A stretch of DNA of 64,000 nt from Paraescarpia echinospica. Taxonomy: Eukaryota > Annelida > Polychaeta > Sabellida > Siboglinidae. Of the stretch, positions 19,001 through 31,700 are shown in pieces (the stretch's first letter is position 1; each line of letters begins with the position of its first letter). The position numbers were made by a program, and so were the translations under genes. The notes beneath the pieces are model-generated. The model was not told the DNA's origin, ran no database searches, and worked only from the letters and a program-made list of their open reading frames with translations. The DNA is taken from contig CM034531.1 in NCBI GenBank assembly GCA_020002185.1, positions 40,716,365 through 40,780,364 of the forward strand, read 5' to 3'.

Positions 19001-22000
19001 GCTAAAGGGCTTCCTTGTCCACCTGCCACCTAGAGTTAATTATCTGGGTGGCAATCTTGTTAAATCTTAAATCTTGTTAAATATTTGGTTTTGATTAACT
19101 AGTTAAAGTTGGTCTGTGTTGAATGACATTATTAAAACTCACAAATTGACATTTTAAATTAATAATTGCAATAAAAACAACATTTTACATTGAAAAGTGA
19201 CAAGCTTTGCAAGTGGACACTGTACACCCATAAAGCTCTAATTTGTGAACTTATTTTTGGTTATACTTCATCTACTTTTTGTTTTGGTTATACTACATAT
19301 ACTGTTAGCAAGATAGATTGTAATTATTATATAGATTTATTTTGCATATTGTATTTGCATGAACTGTGTAGTATAAGCTGCTGCTGTCTTACAACGTTTG
19401 TTTATTGTAGGTGGGACTGGTGCACATAATATGTTGCCTCTGTACATGGTGGGCAGTGGCATATCACCCGACACAGTTGTCTTCTGGACACGCTTCGTAG
19501 GTCAGATAATCTCCATCACAGGTTCACTGCTAGGAGGGTGGATGATCTCACATTATGGGTCAGTGCTACCGAGCAGGTATCTTCTTTCCTTGCAGTAATG
19601 TAACCCTAAAACAATTTTGTTAAATGTTTTTTATGATATTGATCTTTTTTACTTAAACTTGCAAAACATAGGAAGATTATGTTCGTGGCTTACTTTGGAG
19701 TGTTGCGACCAAGATATAATAATTATGTATATAATGATATCAACATACATTGTAATTATAAACTTTGTTCACTACATAGAATTGTACAATGTTGGCAAGT
19801 CTTTTGAAAGCTCTTTTAGTATACTGGTACACTAAAAAATAATACAATTATTACAGTTATTGTTCACTGGTGGAATTTACCTACCACTAATATGACTGTG
19901 AATATCTCAACTCCATCAGCAGTGAAGACTGGTCAATCAGAACCCAGATACTTGGGCAGCGTCACTAGCCAAGATGGAGGTATAAGCATGGACATTCAAA
20001 GCGGACTGGACAAGGCCCAGAACTATCTCCATGAGCATGAAGGCAGTGTGGAAGTCAACCCAATATAGCACAAGTACAAAGCTAAAATCTATGGGAAAGG
20101 AACTGTGTACTGCCCACTCTTCTTTACGGGTCAGAGTGCTAACAAGTCTCAGGGAAATCCTAAGGATCTTCTGGAATTTCCAACATGCAGCTGCTAGAAG
20201 ACACCAGTCAAAAAGACATACGTACCATCATCACCAGAAGACGCTGGAAGTGGATTGGCCACGTGGTGCGAACAAATATGACATCAATCACCAGAACCGC
20301 AGGGCGTTGGACACCTGAAGGGAAACGGAAAAGAGCACGTCCAAAAACAACCTGGCGCCGAACAATGGAAGCGCAGATGAAGGAGGCAGGTCAAAGCTAG
20401 GGCACCCTCTCGAAGTTGGGAAGAGACAGACCGGTTGTGTCTCGCTGCCCTAAACCCCAAAAGGCATAATAGCGAGTTAGTAAGTAAGTAAGTAAGTATG
20501 ATATCCAATTGATAAAAAAGTACTAATTAATAACCCACCCTTCTTAAATTAGGGTTTCTTCACAAAGACTCGAGTGAGTTGAAAGCTGTTTACACTTTTT
20601 GAGTATGAGGAATATTTCTTAATGAGGAATTGAGGAACTGAAGTCTCCATAATATCTCCGGTGAATGTGAGTTCTTTATGAGGAATTCATGCAGTTCCCT
20701 ATCGCTGAGTGTTTTTTAGGAATTGATAAATCCAACCGCAGTTGAGTGGTTGTTTCTTCATGAAGATGCTGGAGTTGATAGCTGCCTATCCATGTTGATT
20801 AGGGGTTTCTTTTTGATGATGTCAGTTTTTATTACTGCCTGTCCCTGTTGAGTGGGGGGTTTCTTCTCAAAGACATCAGGGAAGATATAAAGATGAAAGC
20901 ATAGTGCATTTACGTGCTGTCGCTACTGCCGCTGCTGCAGTTACCAGTTTGATGCTCCATTATATTGGGCACAAGGCTGACCCCAAAACATGTTTAACGC
21001 ATTTTTTTTCAAGAAAATGAAGTGCCACATAACTGCATTACAAATACGATTATATTGTATGTTTAAAAATATGTAACATGAAAAATATATACTGTAAGTG
21101 TAAACCAATACAGTCGAACCTCACTTTACACACACCGCTGTAATACAACCACCTCGTAATTAAAGTCACCCTAGGAGAGTCCCTAGTTATTTCCATAACA
21201 ATGGTGCATTAGTACTGCTAATAGTAATACGGTCACTTTACCATTCAGGTCACTTTGGCCCATTCCCGAAATGACCTCTGTAGTGAGGTTCCACCGTACT
21301 GCTTGGACTTCTGGTTTTTGGAGATGTCATAAGCCCTGCCAACAACCAGGAAGTGAGAGCAATATTGCAGCATCTGTGTAGATGTGTTATTGTTGCTGCT
21401 TGCAGATTGCCAGTGTACTTTGTGTTGGAGCAGTGTCTACTGCTGCGTCTCTTCCCTGTCGGCCTCCTCACAGTGTGTGTGGCCGTCAGTACGCCCGCAC
21501 TGCTCACAGACACGCTGCCCTATTGTTAGTATCACCAGCACAAATTATATACTTTTTCTATGTATGTAATTAATTATAAACTACACTGTTACCATGGTTG
21601 AATATGGGCATTTTAACCTTTCTGTTCTTTTGAACTTAATTTGTCTTTCTTTTGTAACTATATTGCACGATTCTTGAAGGGGTGCCTCTTTCAGTAAGAT
21701 GATCAGCCAATAAACAATTTAAGTGTTTCTGGTGGTTATTAATTATATTATGACTGTAAACAAGTACTTCTCACTTCAGCTCTCAACACAACATTTGAGT
21801 ACATGTGATTTGTGATAAATGTATCTGAAATACTAATAATAAAATAATGCCTACATAATGTATGAGCAAGATTGTCCTTATTAAACCGTTTTCGTCCTGT
21901 ACAGATCAACATTCCACCACAAATGTTAGTCTGCCTTTGTGGGTTCGATCATACTGAAACTGTTCTCCTATATTTTAAATATATTCCAAAGTATGTGCCC

Positions 22001-22328
22001 GTGTTATTGATTTCTTTCAGATATTGCTATAACAAGTTATTGTCTGCTACTGTTGAACGGTGGCATCATTGCCACAGCCACATCCACGTTGATGATGCAG
22101 TGTTCGCAGAAGGCACCATCTGACATTCAAACCACACACTACACAGTGCTGTCGACCTTTGAAGTATTTGGTAAACTGACTTTCTCAAGTGTGACTGGAC
22201 TACTAACAGACCAGGCAGGCTACCCACCCATCTTTGTTCTCTTTGTTTTACTCAGTGTTGCTGCGGTGCCTTGGTATAGGAAGTGTCCTCCCTCACTGTG
22301 TGGAGTATCTTCCAGGGAGGCGACATGA
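16060..22328 (+). CDS. MFSD3: MFSD3-like major facilitator transporter, four exons, one in-frame TGA
   Basis: The exons are 16060-16924, 19411-19576, 21406-21524 and 22021-22328. Every intron is GT-AG and the phases agree across all three junctions, giving a frame of 486 codons with stop. Family hallmarks are 'CLPYGFQTSFLPFVLR' near the start, 'LWAPLVD', 'QDIVVDGVAV', 'GGGNTAQVVG', 'PGTSWMLVYVLVYKLG', 'LPLYMVGSGI', 'MMQCSQKAP' and 'TTHYTVLSTFEVFGKL'. MFSD3 is a multi-pass membrane protein related to the acetyl-CoA transporter SLC33A1; its substrate is not established. A Ser/Asp/Glu-rich loop (about residues 195-265) enlarges it relative to the human protein of about 412 residues. A TGA at 16273-16275 (codon 72) interrupts exon 1. 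It could be a null allele, a pseudogene or a base-call error. AATAAA lies at about 22,519. Confidence 0.85.
16995..19083 (+). mobile_element. CR1-like LINE (family A copy 1), 5'-truncated, in intron 1
   Basis: The copy starts in the endonuclease-RT linker. The RT ORF (17,106-18,680) has 'NIIPLFKKGSRNKSENYRPV', 'YLDFQKAFDKVPH', 'GVPQGSVLGPILFLIYINDL' and the catalytic 'KFADDTKVF', then the thumb and C-terminal region. A frameshift at about 18,665-18,700 moves the tail into another frame (18,701-18,976, ending 'NMFKNKIDTYLRRVG'). The 3' end has short repeats of 'aatcttgtta', as in CR1-type elements. It lies in the same orientation as the host gene, inside intron 1. Confidence 0.85.
19870..20505 (+). 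mobile_element. 3' end of a non-LTR retrotransposon with (TAAG)n tail
   Basis: Broken frames carry the C-terminal signature of endonuclease-RT LINEs: 'RRRWKWIGHVVR', 'RTAGRWTPEGKRKRARPKTTWRR' and a following 'GRDRPVV' segment. The element ends in 'agtaagtaagtaagtaagt' at about 20,475-20,500. Only the last part of the ORF remains. It sits in MFSD3 intron 2. Confidence 0.75.
20550..20895 (+). repeat. degenerate direct repeats in intron 2
   Basis: Related units built on 'gggtttcttca.aaagac…gttgaaagctg' recur at about 20,553, 20,752, 20,808 and 20,865. No ORF or transposase is visible. The intron DNA from 20,900 to 21,110 holds nothing I can identify. Confidence 0.5.
21111..21296. mobile_element. 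MITE with pogo/mariner-type ends and TA target duplication
   Basis: The left end CAGTCGAACCTCAC and the right end (reverse complement CGGTGGAACCTCAC) form terminal inverted repeats, flanked by TA at 21,109-21,110 and 21,297-21,298. At 186 bp it has no coding capacity. CAGT.GAACCTC ends and TA duplications are typical of Tc1/mariner-superfamily (pogo-like) non-autonomous elements. Confidence 0.7.
21525..22020 (+). other. MFSD3 intron 3
   Basis: The donor is GTTAGT at 21,525 and the acceptor is TTTCTTTCAG at 22,020. No inserted element or gene is seen inside. Confidence 0.6.
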
Positions 22329-23496
22329 CTGAAGAAGTATATTGCAGTACGGACTTCCCTTGATTTCTCCTTACGACATTAAATTACCACTAATACACAA
22401 ATGATACGACATTGCTTACGACTAGCTAAGGCACATATCCAACCAGAACATCGTCACATTGAACAAGTGAACTTGTAGTGAACAGAGAAAGCACAGCATT
22501 GTTTTTAGAAATGACAATAAATAAATGAAAATGCTGCCGACACAGTACTGTTATAGCCACAGTTCACATCCTTCAATTGCAATTTAATCAGAGGTGTCAG
22601 GGGCAGATCCAGAGAGGGTAATCTGAGGGGTGGGGCACAAAATCCTCCACTGGCGGCCGAACCAAATTCATACTGGTTGCCGGAGCTTTAGCACGACTCC
22701 GCTGTTGCGCTGTCGGATCAATACACGGGAAGACGGGGCGTGGGGGCTGTACCTTTGGTCCCGCCTATGAGTGTATATGATAAAACTTAGCATCTGCTAG
22801 ATTTCACATTTTCTAAATATTCATTTGACATTTGCTGCGTTACTGGTATAAGTGACTTGACCAAAGCAATTACTATGTCCATAAATAAATGGTATCATAT
22901 AAACCAGCAGATATTACCACAACTGTGGTGATATCTGCCATCTTTAGAAGCTAACATCACGTACCACGAGTGGCTCGACATCCAGTTCATTACCCCTGTC
23001 AGCATCACTCCCTGACGACAATTTTCCACGTGTCGTTGTTTTAACCTTGGCACCTGGCAAGACGACCAGGTGATCAATGTCGTCGAACAGTAGGTACAGC
23101 TTGATCTGTTGAGACAGTGGTAGGACACTGACCTTGTGATCTACGGGACTGCACAGGGCCTCACATGGTGCCTCACGGTGTCTGCTGTCGACGCACCGAT
23201 GCCGTTCATGTCACACGCAGCCGCGTACAACATCTGCATTGAATCTCCAGTAACACGGTGCAATTGTCTCCATGGCAAAATTCAACGAGGCCCAATATTC
23301 CCATGGGTGATTCTTAGCCATGGAGACACTAATAGAAACATACACAGTAGTAACAAACAGACGGAAACATCTCCCGTCGGAAACATCTAGGGAGTATAAC
23401 ATTACAATAGTATAACATGTTGAAATGTTACCATTTCAATATTTATTATATTTGTGTAGCCAACTTATAGGGTGCAATGGGAAGGAAGAATATACA
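22329..23496. other. intergenic region downstream of MFSD3, with a coding-like minus-strand stretch
   Basis: Possible MFSD3 poly(A) signals lie at about 22,519 and 22,882. On the minus strand an open frame ending TAA at about 22,945 and running back to about 23,210 has codon-like composition ('SQQIKLYLLFDDIDHLVVLPGA'). It could be the last exon of a convergent gene, but I recognise no family and see no clear splice site. Confidence 0.3.
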
Positions 23497-26400
23497 TCTC
23501 CTTTTAACAAGATTGCCACCCAGAGAATTAACTCTAGGTGGCAGGTGGACAAGGAAGCCCTTTGGCTTATCGAGAGTCCGACCCTTTTATCTATGTGTAT
23601 CCCGCCCTTCTTAGGTATGTGTCGATTTTATTTTTAAACATATTCACGCTACTAGCACCCACACAATCAGCAGATAATCTGTTCCATTCATTTCCAGTCC
23701 TTTGTGAAAATGTTAACTTTCTTATATCTAATCTACACTGCTCTTTTGCTAATGTAACTTCATGTCCTCTAGTCCTTAACTGAAAAAAAAATATCTATCA
23801 ATTTGTTCATAACCATTCATTATTTTAAACACTTCTATCTGATCTCCTGGTCTCTAGTGTTGTTAAGCCGCATTTTTAGGCGTATTTCGTAACTAAGATC
23901 CCTCAGTTTTGGAATCATTTTAGTTGCTCTCCTCTGCACTCTTTCTAGCAAATCTATGTCCTTCCTGAGATATGGCCTCCACGCTTGAATACAATATTCT
24001 AAATGAGGCATAACTATTGTTTTGTACAGCGGTATTATTAGCTCTTTTTCCTTATACGTTATGTTTCGCCTAATTAATCCAAGGATTTGATTTCCCTTTG
24101 AAGCTGCAATTCCGCACTGCTCTGAAACCTTCATATCAGCACTAATGGTTAACCCTAAGTCCTTTTCTTTTATAGTAGTACTTAGTACAGTACCCCCATT
24201 GTATATTTTACATCTTCGTTTCCATGTCCTGCGTGGAGGCATTTACATTTCCCAAAATTGAACAGCATTTACCACTTTTCAGACCATTTGATCAACTTGT
24301 CAAGATCATCTTGTAAATGTCGTCTATCTCCATCACTTTTAATCATCCTTCTAAACACTTTTGTATCATCTGCAAATTTCAACACCTTGCTTGTTATTTC
24401 ATCATCCAAATCGTAGATATATATTAAGAATAATATATGTCCTAGTACTGATCCATGTGGTACCCCACTCAATACCGATTTCCAGTTTGAAGCCTCCCCA
24501 TCAACTACTACACGTTGTCTTCTGTCAATCAGCCATTTTTTATCCAGTTTATTATACCATTTCTTATGCCATGGGCCTTTAGTTTAAGCAGTAATCTTTG
24601 TCGAAAGCTTTTTGAAAATCTAAGTAGACGATATCTACTGGTGATCCCTCATCTACCCACTTAGTGATGTCTTCCCAAAAACTTTACATATTTGTTAAGC
24701 ATGACCTACCTCGCTTTAAAAACCCATGTTGAGATGGGTTTATCAAGTTATGTTTAACAAAAAATCCACCATGTGATCTTTAATGAATCTTTCTAATAAT
24801 TTGCAAATCACTGATGTTAAACTCACTGGTCTATAGTTCTCAGACTTGTTTCTCGAACCTTTTTTAAATAACGGTATTATGTTTGCCTCTTTCCATTCTA
24901 AAGGAACCACTCCCTCTTCTAATGACAATTGAAAACTGTTGCAAGCGGTACGCTAATTTGTTCTACAATTTCCAATAGTAGTTTGGGCGGAATCCCATCC
25001 ACTCCAGGTGATTTATCATCCTTCATAGCCCTTATTTTCTTAGCTAACATTTCCGGGGTTACAATTAATTGTCCTAAATAGTCTGAATCTGCCCCCTTGA
25101 ACTTAGCCTCTGGTACTGGCAGTGAACTAATATCTTCTCTGGTAAACAGTGAACTAAAGTACTCACTCAGGTCTTCTGCCATTAAGAATCCCTCAGATAT
25201 TATATTTCCAGCACTATCTTCCAGAGGACCGACCTTATCTTGAACTTTCTATTTGCTTCGAACATACGCATAAAAACTCTTGCTATCATGTTTTATTATA
25301 TTACTAGCTAATTGTTGTTCATAGCTTCTCTTTGAATTTCTAATTTCAGCTGTAGCTTGGTTAAGTGCTTCTTTATAACTGTTGTAGTCTTCATCATTTC
25401 CAGTACATCTATATGACTTCCACATCATTTGTTTATACTTAAAGTGTTTCTTTTTGGACCGTTTCCCTTGTTTTTTGAAGGGTACAAATTTATCGACTAT
25501 GCACTTAATTTCACTCTTTAATATATTCCAGCATTATGTTGCTGTCTTATTTTTCAGTGTGTTATTCCAGTATATCTTTGCTAAATATTTCCTCATGTCC
25601 TTATACCGTCCTTTGTGGACATTTCTCCTATACTGCTTTTTAGTATTCATTTCTGATTTTACTTTGATGATAAAATGTATCTGGTTGTGATCGCTACTCC
25701 CCAGTGGCTCATATAGCTTGACATTGTCAACTAATTCATTCTGTGAGGACAAAACTATATCTAACACATTCTCACCCCTGGTTGGTTCTAGCACATGTTG
25801 AGAAAGGAAAGTATATTGAACTAAAACTAAAAACTTGTGGTCCTCACTCCCCATACTCTGTTAAGATTTCCATTGTATATGCCCATGGTTAAAATCCCCC
25901 ATAATAATACAGTCCCGTTTGCTTACTTCCCTTATAGCGTTTTGTATTTTTTCATTCTCTTCTATGCTTATGTTTGGACTTCGATAAACTAACCCAACTG
26001 TTAACGTTGAGTTTCCTGTAACTATGTTACACCAAACAGCATCTTCGCAATCTGCTTCTCTTTCTAATTTTATTTCATAAGCCTGGACAGATTCTTTAAT
26101 ATATCAAATAACTCCACCTCCCTTTCTTCCTATTCTATCTTTCCTAAACACTACATATCCTGTCAGTCCCAATTCGGCATCTGATATATCGGTGGTGGTC
26201 CAGGATTCGGTTATACCTATTATGTGAGGGTCAATATCTTCTACCATAATGTTTAGTTCATTTCTTTTGTTTACTAAACTCCTTGCATTTAAACAAACAC
26301 ATTTATATCCAGCTTCAGAAGAGTTTTCCAGACTGTTCTTTGCTGATTTGTTTGTGCTGTCTTTATCTATGCCTCCAGTTTCAGGCTTCTCTGTGAGTCC

Positions 26401-26945
26401 CCCCTGCGAATTTAGTTTAAATAGATGCAACCTGTCCCACTCTCAACAGATCGCAGCAGGTTCTCTGAGAAAACTGCTGCCCCCCTTCCACTAAGATGGA
26501 GGCCATCTCTCATGTACATATCTTCCCTCCCAACAAAGTATCCCCATAAATCTGTGAATCCCACCCCCTCTTCTTCACACATCTGCTCAACTAGTACGTT
26601 GATCGCCATCCACTTGCAGTCTCTATATGTTGCCCCCTTCCTCCCATTACTGGCAAAATTCCTGACATAATTATCTGTTCACTAACTGTCTATACTTCTG
26701 TACTATCCCAGTTGTTCCCTCCCTGTCTGCATTATTTGTTCCTACATGTACCAGTATAGACCCCCCCCTTGCCATGTCCCAATACCTTCTCTACCCTGTG
26801 AGTCACATTTTCAATCCTAGCACCCAGTAGACAAACAACGACGTCCTTCCCCTCGCTCAGTGTCTTGTCCGTCTTTCTCATAATGGAGTCGCCCATAAAC
26901 ACCCTCACTTTCCTCATTGCCCCCTTAACCACTGCCTTAGAGTAG
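23497..26945 (-). mobile_element. CR1-like LINE (family A copy 2), long, degenerate
   Basis: Read on the minus strand from 26,945: a degenerate ORF1 with SGNH/GDSL esterase-like blocks ('VFMGDSIM', 'HVGTNNADREGT', 'DGLHLSGRG'). An endonuclease follows ('CLNARSLVNKRNELNIMV', 'IIGITESW', 'SDHNQIHF'), and then RT with 'PGVDGIPPKLL', 'VPHGSVLG' and 'KFADDTKVF'. The C-terminal domain and the 'aatcttgtta'-type 3' end at 23,497 complete it. Multiple stops and frameshifts are present. An esterase domain in ORF1 is an established trait of some CR1-like elements. This is the only copy here long enough to show ORF1. Confidence 0.82.
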
Positions 26946-27815
26946 CTTTGTCCATGTAAATGAACATATTGCCAGGAGATTTTCCCCATGAACCAAACAG
27001 TATGTGGTGTAAACATTTGCGCATATGTTTGGCGCAGTAGACAAAAAACCTTGATCATTTCCTGGGGATTAGACTTATACAAAAACAGTCTCAGCAATGA
27101 CATATGCATTTGTTTTTTTTCGCTATTAATCTATCAACACCGTAGCTAACTCCTTGCTCCACGTCGGAAACATCTGCCAGGTTGTCAAACGGGAATTTTG
27201 ATTACGTTCTGCTGCAACAACCACTTGAAGTAACTGCTGTTTATGCCGATGCAAAATGGATGTCTTGTAAAATGGTGTCGCTTTGGTTTGTACGGACCCA
27301 TCACTGTAATTAGTAATTTATTCCTACAAATGTGATGATATTCTTCTAATTCTGCAACACACTCGGGACATTGTCGCAGCACACCAGTTGAGAAACACTG
27401 ATGTAGCATTGTTGATAGCTGACGTTGATAGTCTGTCTGTGTCATCATTGTTTTTTTGGCATTCTTCTTTCTTCCTTTCCCCCAAATACTTCAGAACTAT
27501 ATAATCAAAACGTACACACATGTTACACATATAAGCCTCCATGACTAGACACACACACACACGTACACTTGGGTCAACGCACATGCGCGCAATTGACGCA
27601 CTACGCATGCCGCACCACGCACAACATTTTCCTCCCCCTCCATCCATGCATTATGTATACAATAAACACAAGTATAGGTACGTACGTAGATACCTATGTA
27701 ATGCATACGTACGTGCATACATACGTAACGCATGCGTGCATACATAATGCATTTAAACGGTCACACATGCACGCACGCACACAAACTCACTCATTCGCAC
27801 ATACACCCACCCTAA
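26946..27815. other. intergenic; unclassified minus-strand ORF and short repeats
   Basis: An 87-codon minus-strand frame (27,185-27,448) contains 'QCPECVAELEEYHHICRNK', with paired cysteines that could bind zinc. It has no recognised relative and may be an exon or a transposon remnant. The 27,540-27,800 stretch is rich in CA/TACG short repeats. Confidence 0.25.
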
Positions 27816-28160
27816 GTTATATTGATGAAGAAAAGATAAGTTTTTATATAGCGCAGTATCCAGTACTTAGGACTACTCAAAGCGCCTTACATTTTACTTT
27901 CTGGCAGACCTGTTCAATCGAACACCATCTCGACTTCTCTGGGAAATATTCAGCCACGCTGCAATTAATGCGCGAAGTCTATTCGTACTCAAATACCCAT
28001 CAGTGTCTATAGCAAGGTAATCAAGCATACAGCTGAGTAAACTGGAGCAACGTAGAGTGAACGAACTTGCCTAAGGTTCGACACCGCAGCACATGATTTG
28101 AACCCAGGTTCTCTCGATCGAGAGTCCGAAGCTCTACCCACTGAGCCACGCACTCCACAA
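27815..28160 (-). mobile_element. tRNA-derived SINE
   Basis: Read on the minus strand, the head (from about 28,158) has an A box 'TGGCTCAGTGGGTAGAGC' and a B box 'GGGTTCAAATC' in tRNA-like order. The body ends near 27,830 with 'GGCGCTTTGAGTAGTCC…GCGCTATATAAA', a tail type I know from many marine-invertebrate SINEs. The anticodon arm is not tRNA-like, so this is a SINE and not a tRNA gene. Confidence 0.75.
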
Positions 28161-28169
28161 TGTGGGGTA

Positions 28170-28768
28170 ATATTTGATTGATTGGTTTATTGGTTGGTTC
28201 ATTGATTCATTGGACATTGGTGTTTTGGGTAGTATTACGTAGTTCCGGTCTATTATGCATAGTGTGAGCTATGCCTTGTTTAAGGGTATGTTACTATATT
28301 GTTGTTATTAATTTTGTCTGTATCTGTAGGTGTATTTCCTGCCATGTGCCGAGATACACTCGCCCCTCCGTCTATGTGTGTTCGCCTCATTGGACCATTC
28401 GTCTCTGATCTTCCAACTGGCGATGCATTTAAACAATTGATGTAGTTATTTTGAGTTATTTACTTTTTTTCAGTGGACACATTGAGTGGTCATTCATTCC
28501 CCACGCGATGCCGCAAATACCGTGATGGTGATAATTGCTGCCTTTGGTTTGTGGCTCCATGGGTGGGTGTAATGGTTGTTGTATCTGATGGTTTAGATAT
28601 AGACTCAGTCAAAGTCGTATTTATGCAGAACGATAACTGTTCATTTATTGACTCGCACCCGCGCACTGCGGCTTTTTACATAAATTCAAATCTTGGGACC
28701 GTGTGTCCGCGTCATCAACACTACGTCATCCATCAGGTGACAGGTGGCTCATTATAATAATATTGTAA
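28170..28768. other. unique DNA before the minisatellite, with one founder-like unit
   Basis: A single diverged copy of the 47-bp unit sits at about 28,524-28,573, separated from the main array by about 200 bp of other sequence. A 94-codon frame (28,473-28,757) preceded by 'ttttttcag' runs through it. It might be an exon, but nothing in the translation is recognisable. Confidence 0.35.
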
Positions 28769-31700
28769 ACACAACAATGGTGATAATTGCTGCCTTTGGT
28801 TTGTGGCTCCATGGGTGGATGTAATGGTGATAATTGCTCCCTTTGGTTTGTGGCTCTATGGGTGGGTGTAATGGTGATAATTGCTCCCTTTGGGTTGTGG
28901 CTCTATGGGTGGGTGTAATGGTGATAATTGCTCCCTTTGGGTTGTGGCTCTATGGGTGGGTGTAATGGTGATAATTGCTCCCTTTGGTTTGTGGCTCTAT
29001 GGGTGGGTGTAATGGTGATAATTGCTCCCTTTGGGTTGTGGCTCTATGGGTGGGTGTAATGGTGATAATTGCTCCCTTTGGGTTGTGGCTCTATGGGTGG
29101 GTGTAATGGTGATAATTGCTCCCTTTGGGTTGTGGCTCCATGGGTGGGTGTAATGGTGATAATTGCTCCCTTTGGTTGGTGGCGCCATGGGTGGGTGTAA
29201 TGGTGATAATTGCTGCCTTTGGTTTGTGGCTCTATGGGTGGGTGTAATGGTGATAATTGCTCCCTTTGGTTTCTAGCTCTATGGGTGGGTGTAATGGTGA
29301 TAATTGCTCCCTTTGGGTTTGGCTCTATGGGTGGGTGTAATGGTGATAATTAGTGCCTTTGGTTTGTGGCTCTATGGGTGGGTGTAATGGTGATAATTGC
29401 TCCCTTTGGGTTGTGGCTCTATGGGTGGGTGTAATGGTGATAATTGCTCCCTTTGGATTGTGGCTCTATGGGTGGGTGTAATGGTGATAATTGCTCCCTT
29501 TGGTTTGTGGCTCTATGGGTGGGTGTAATGGTGATAATTGCTCCCTTTGGGTTGTGGCTCTATGGGTGGGTGTAATGGTGATAATTGCTCCCTTTGGTTT
29601 GTGGCTGTATGGGTGGGTGTAATGGTGATAATTGCTCCCTTTGGGTTGTGGCTCTATGGGTGGGTGTAATGGTGATAATTGCTCCCTTTGGGTTGTGGCT
29701 CTATGGGTGGGTGTAATGGTGATAATTGCTCCCTTTGGGTTGTGGCTCTATGGGTGGGTGTAATCGTGATAATTGTTCCCTTTGGTTTGTGGCTCTATGG
29801 GTGGGTGTAATGGTGATAATTGCTCCCCTAGGGTTGTGGCTCTATGGGTGGGTGTAATGGTGATAATTGCTCCCTTTGGGTTGTTGCTCTATGGGTGGGT
29901 GTAATGGTGATAATTGCTCCCTTTGGTTTGTGGCTCTATGGATGGGTGTAATGGTGATAATTGCTCCCCTTGGGTTGTGGCTCTATGGGTGGGTGTAGTG
30001 GTGATAATTGCTCCCCTTGGGTTGTGGCTCTATGGGTGGGTGTAATGGTGATAATTGCTCCCTTTGGGTTGTGGCTCTATGGGTGGGTGTAATGGTGATA
30101 ATTGCTCCGTTTGGTTTGTTGGTCTATGGGTGGGTGTAATGGTGATAATTGCTCCCTTTGGGTTGTGGCTCTATGGGTTGGTGTAATGGTGATAATTGCT
30201 CCCTTTGGGTTGTGGCTCTATGGGTGGGTGTAATGGTGATAATTGCTCCCTTTGGGTTGTGGCTCTATGGGGGGGTGTAATGGTGATAATTGCTCCATTT
30301 GGTTTGTGGCTCTATGGGTGGGTGTAATGGTGATAATTGCTCCCTTTGGGTTGTGGCTCTATGGGTGGGTGTAATGGTTATAATTACTCCCTTTGGTTTG
30401 TGGCTCTATGGGTGGGTGTAATGGTGATAATTGCTCCCTTTGGGTTGTGGCTCTATGGGTGGGTGTAATGGTGATAATTGCTCCCTTTGGGTTGTGGCTC
30501 TATGGGTGGGTGTAATGGTGATAATTGCTCCCTTTGGGTTGTGGCTCTATCGGTGGGTGTAATGGTGATAATTGCTCCCTTTGGGTTGTGGCTCTATGGG
30601 TGGGTGTAATGGTGATAATTGCTCCGTTTCGTTTGTTGGTCTATGGATGGGTGTAATGGTGATAATTGCTCCCTTTGGGTTGTGGCTCTATGGGTGGGTG
30701 TAATGGTGATACTTGCTCCCTTTGGGTTGTGGCTCTATGGGTGGGTGTAATGGTGATAATTGCTCCCTTCGGGTTGTGGCTCTATGGGTGTAATGGTAAT
30801 AATTGCTCCGTTTCGTTTGTTGGTCTATGGGTGGGTGTAATGGTGATAATTGCTCCCTTTGGGTTGTGGCTCTATGGGTGGGTGTAATGGTGATAATTGC
30901 TCCCTTTGGGTTGTGGCTCCATGGGTGGGTGTAATGGTGATAATTGCTCCCTTTGGGTTGTGGCTCTATGGGTGGGTGTAATGGTGATAATTGCTCCATT
31001 TGGTTTGTGGCTCTATGGGTGGGTGTAATGGTGATAATTGCTCCCTTTGGGTTGTGGCTCTATGGGTGGGTGTAATGGTGATAATTGCTCCCTTTGGGTT
31101 GTGGCTCTATGGGTGGGTGTAATCGTGATAATTGTTCCCTTTGGTTTGTGGCTCTATGGGTGGGTGTAATGGTGATAATTGCTCCCTTTGGGTTGTGGCT
31201 CTATGGGTGGGTGTAATGGTGATAATTGCTCCCTTTGGGTTGTGGCTCTATGGGTGGGTGTAATGGTGATAATTGCTCCCTTTGGTTTGTGGCTCTATGG
31301 ATGGGTGTAATGGTGATAATTGCTCCCTTTGGGTTGTGGCTCTATGGGTGGGTGTAATGGTGATAATTGCTCCCTTTGGGTTGTGGCTCTATGGGTGGGT
31401 GTAATGGTGATAATTGCTCCCTTTGGGTTGTGGCTCTATGGGTGGGTGTAATGGTGATAATTGCTCCCTTTGGTTTGTGGCTCTATGGGTGGGTGTAATG
31501 GTGATAATTGCTCCCTTTGGGTTGTAGCTCTATGGGTGGGTGTAATGGTGATAATTGCTCCCTTTGGGTTGTGGCTCTATGGGTGGGTGTAATGGTGATT
31601 ATTGCTCCCTTTGGGTTGTGGCTCTATGGGTGGGTGTAATGGTGATAATTGCTGCCTTTGGTTTGTGGCTCTATGGGTGGGTGTAATGGTGATAATTGCT

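Noticed and set aside
27541..27800. ORFs in the CA/TACG-rich stretch
   Set aside because: Short-repeat composition explains the open frames.
28473..28757. 94-codon ORF preceded by a polypyrimidine-AG as a real exon
   Set aside because: It reads through a minisatellite unit and has no recognisable content; kept only as a note in the intergenic entry.
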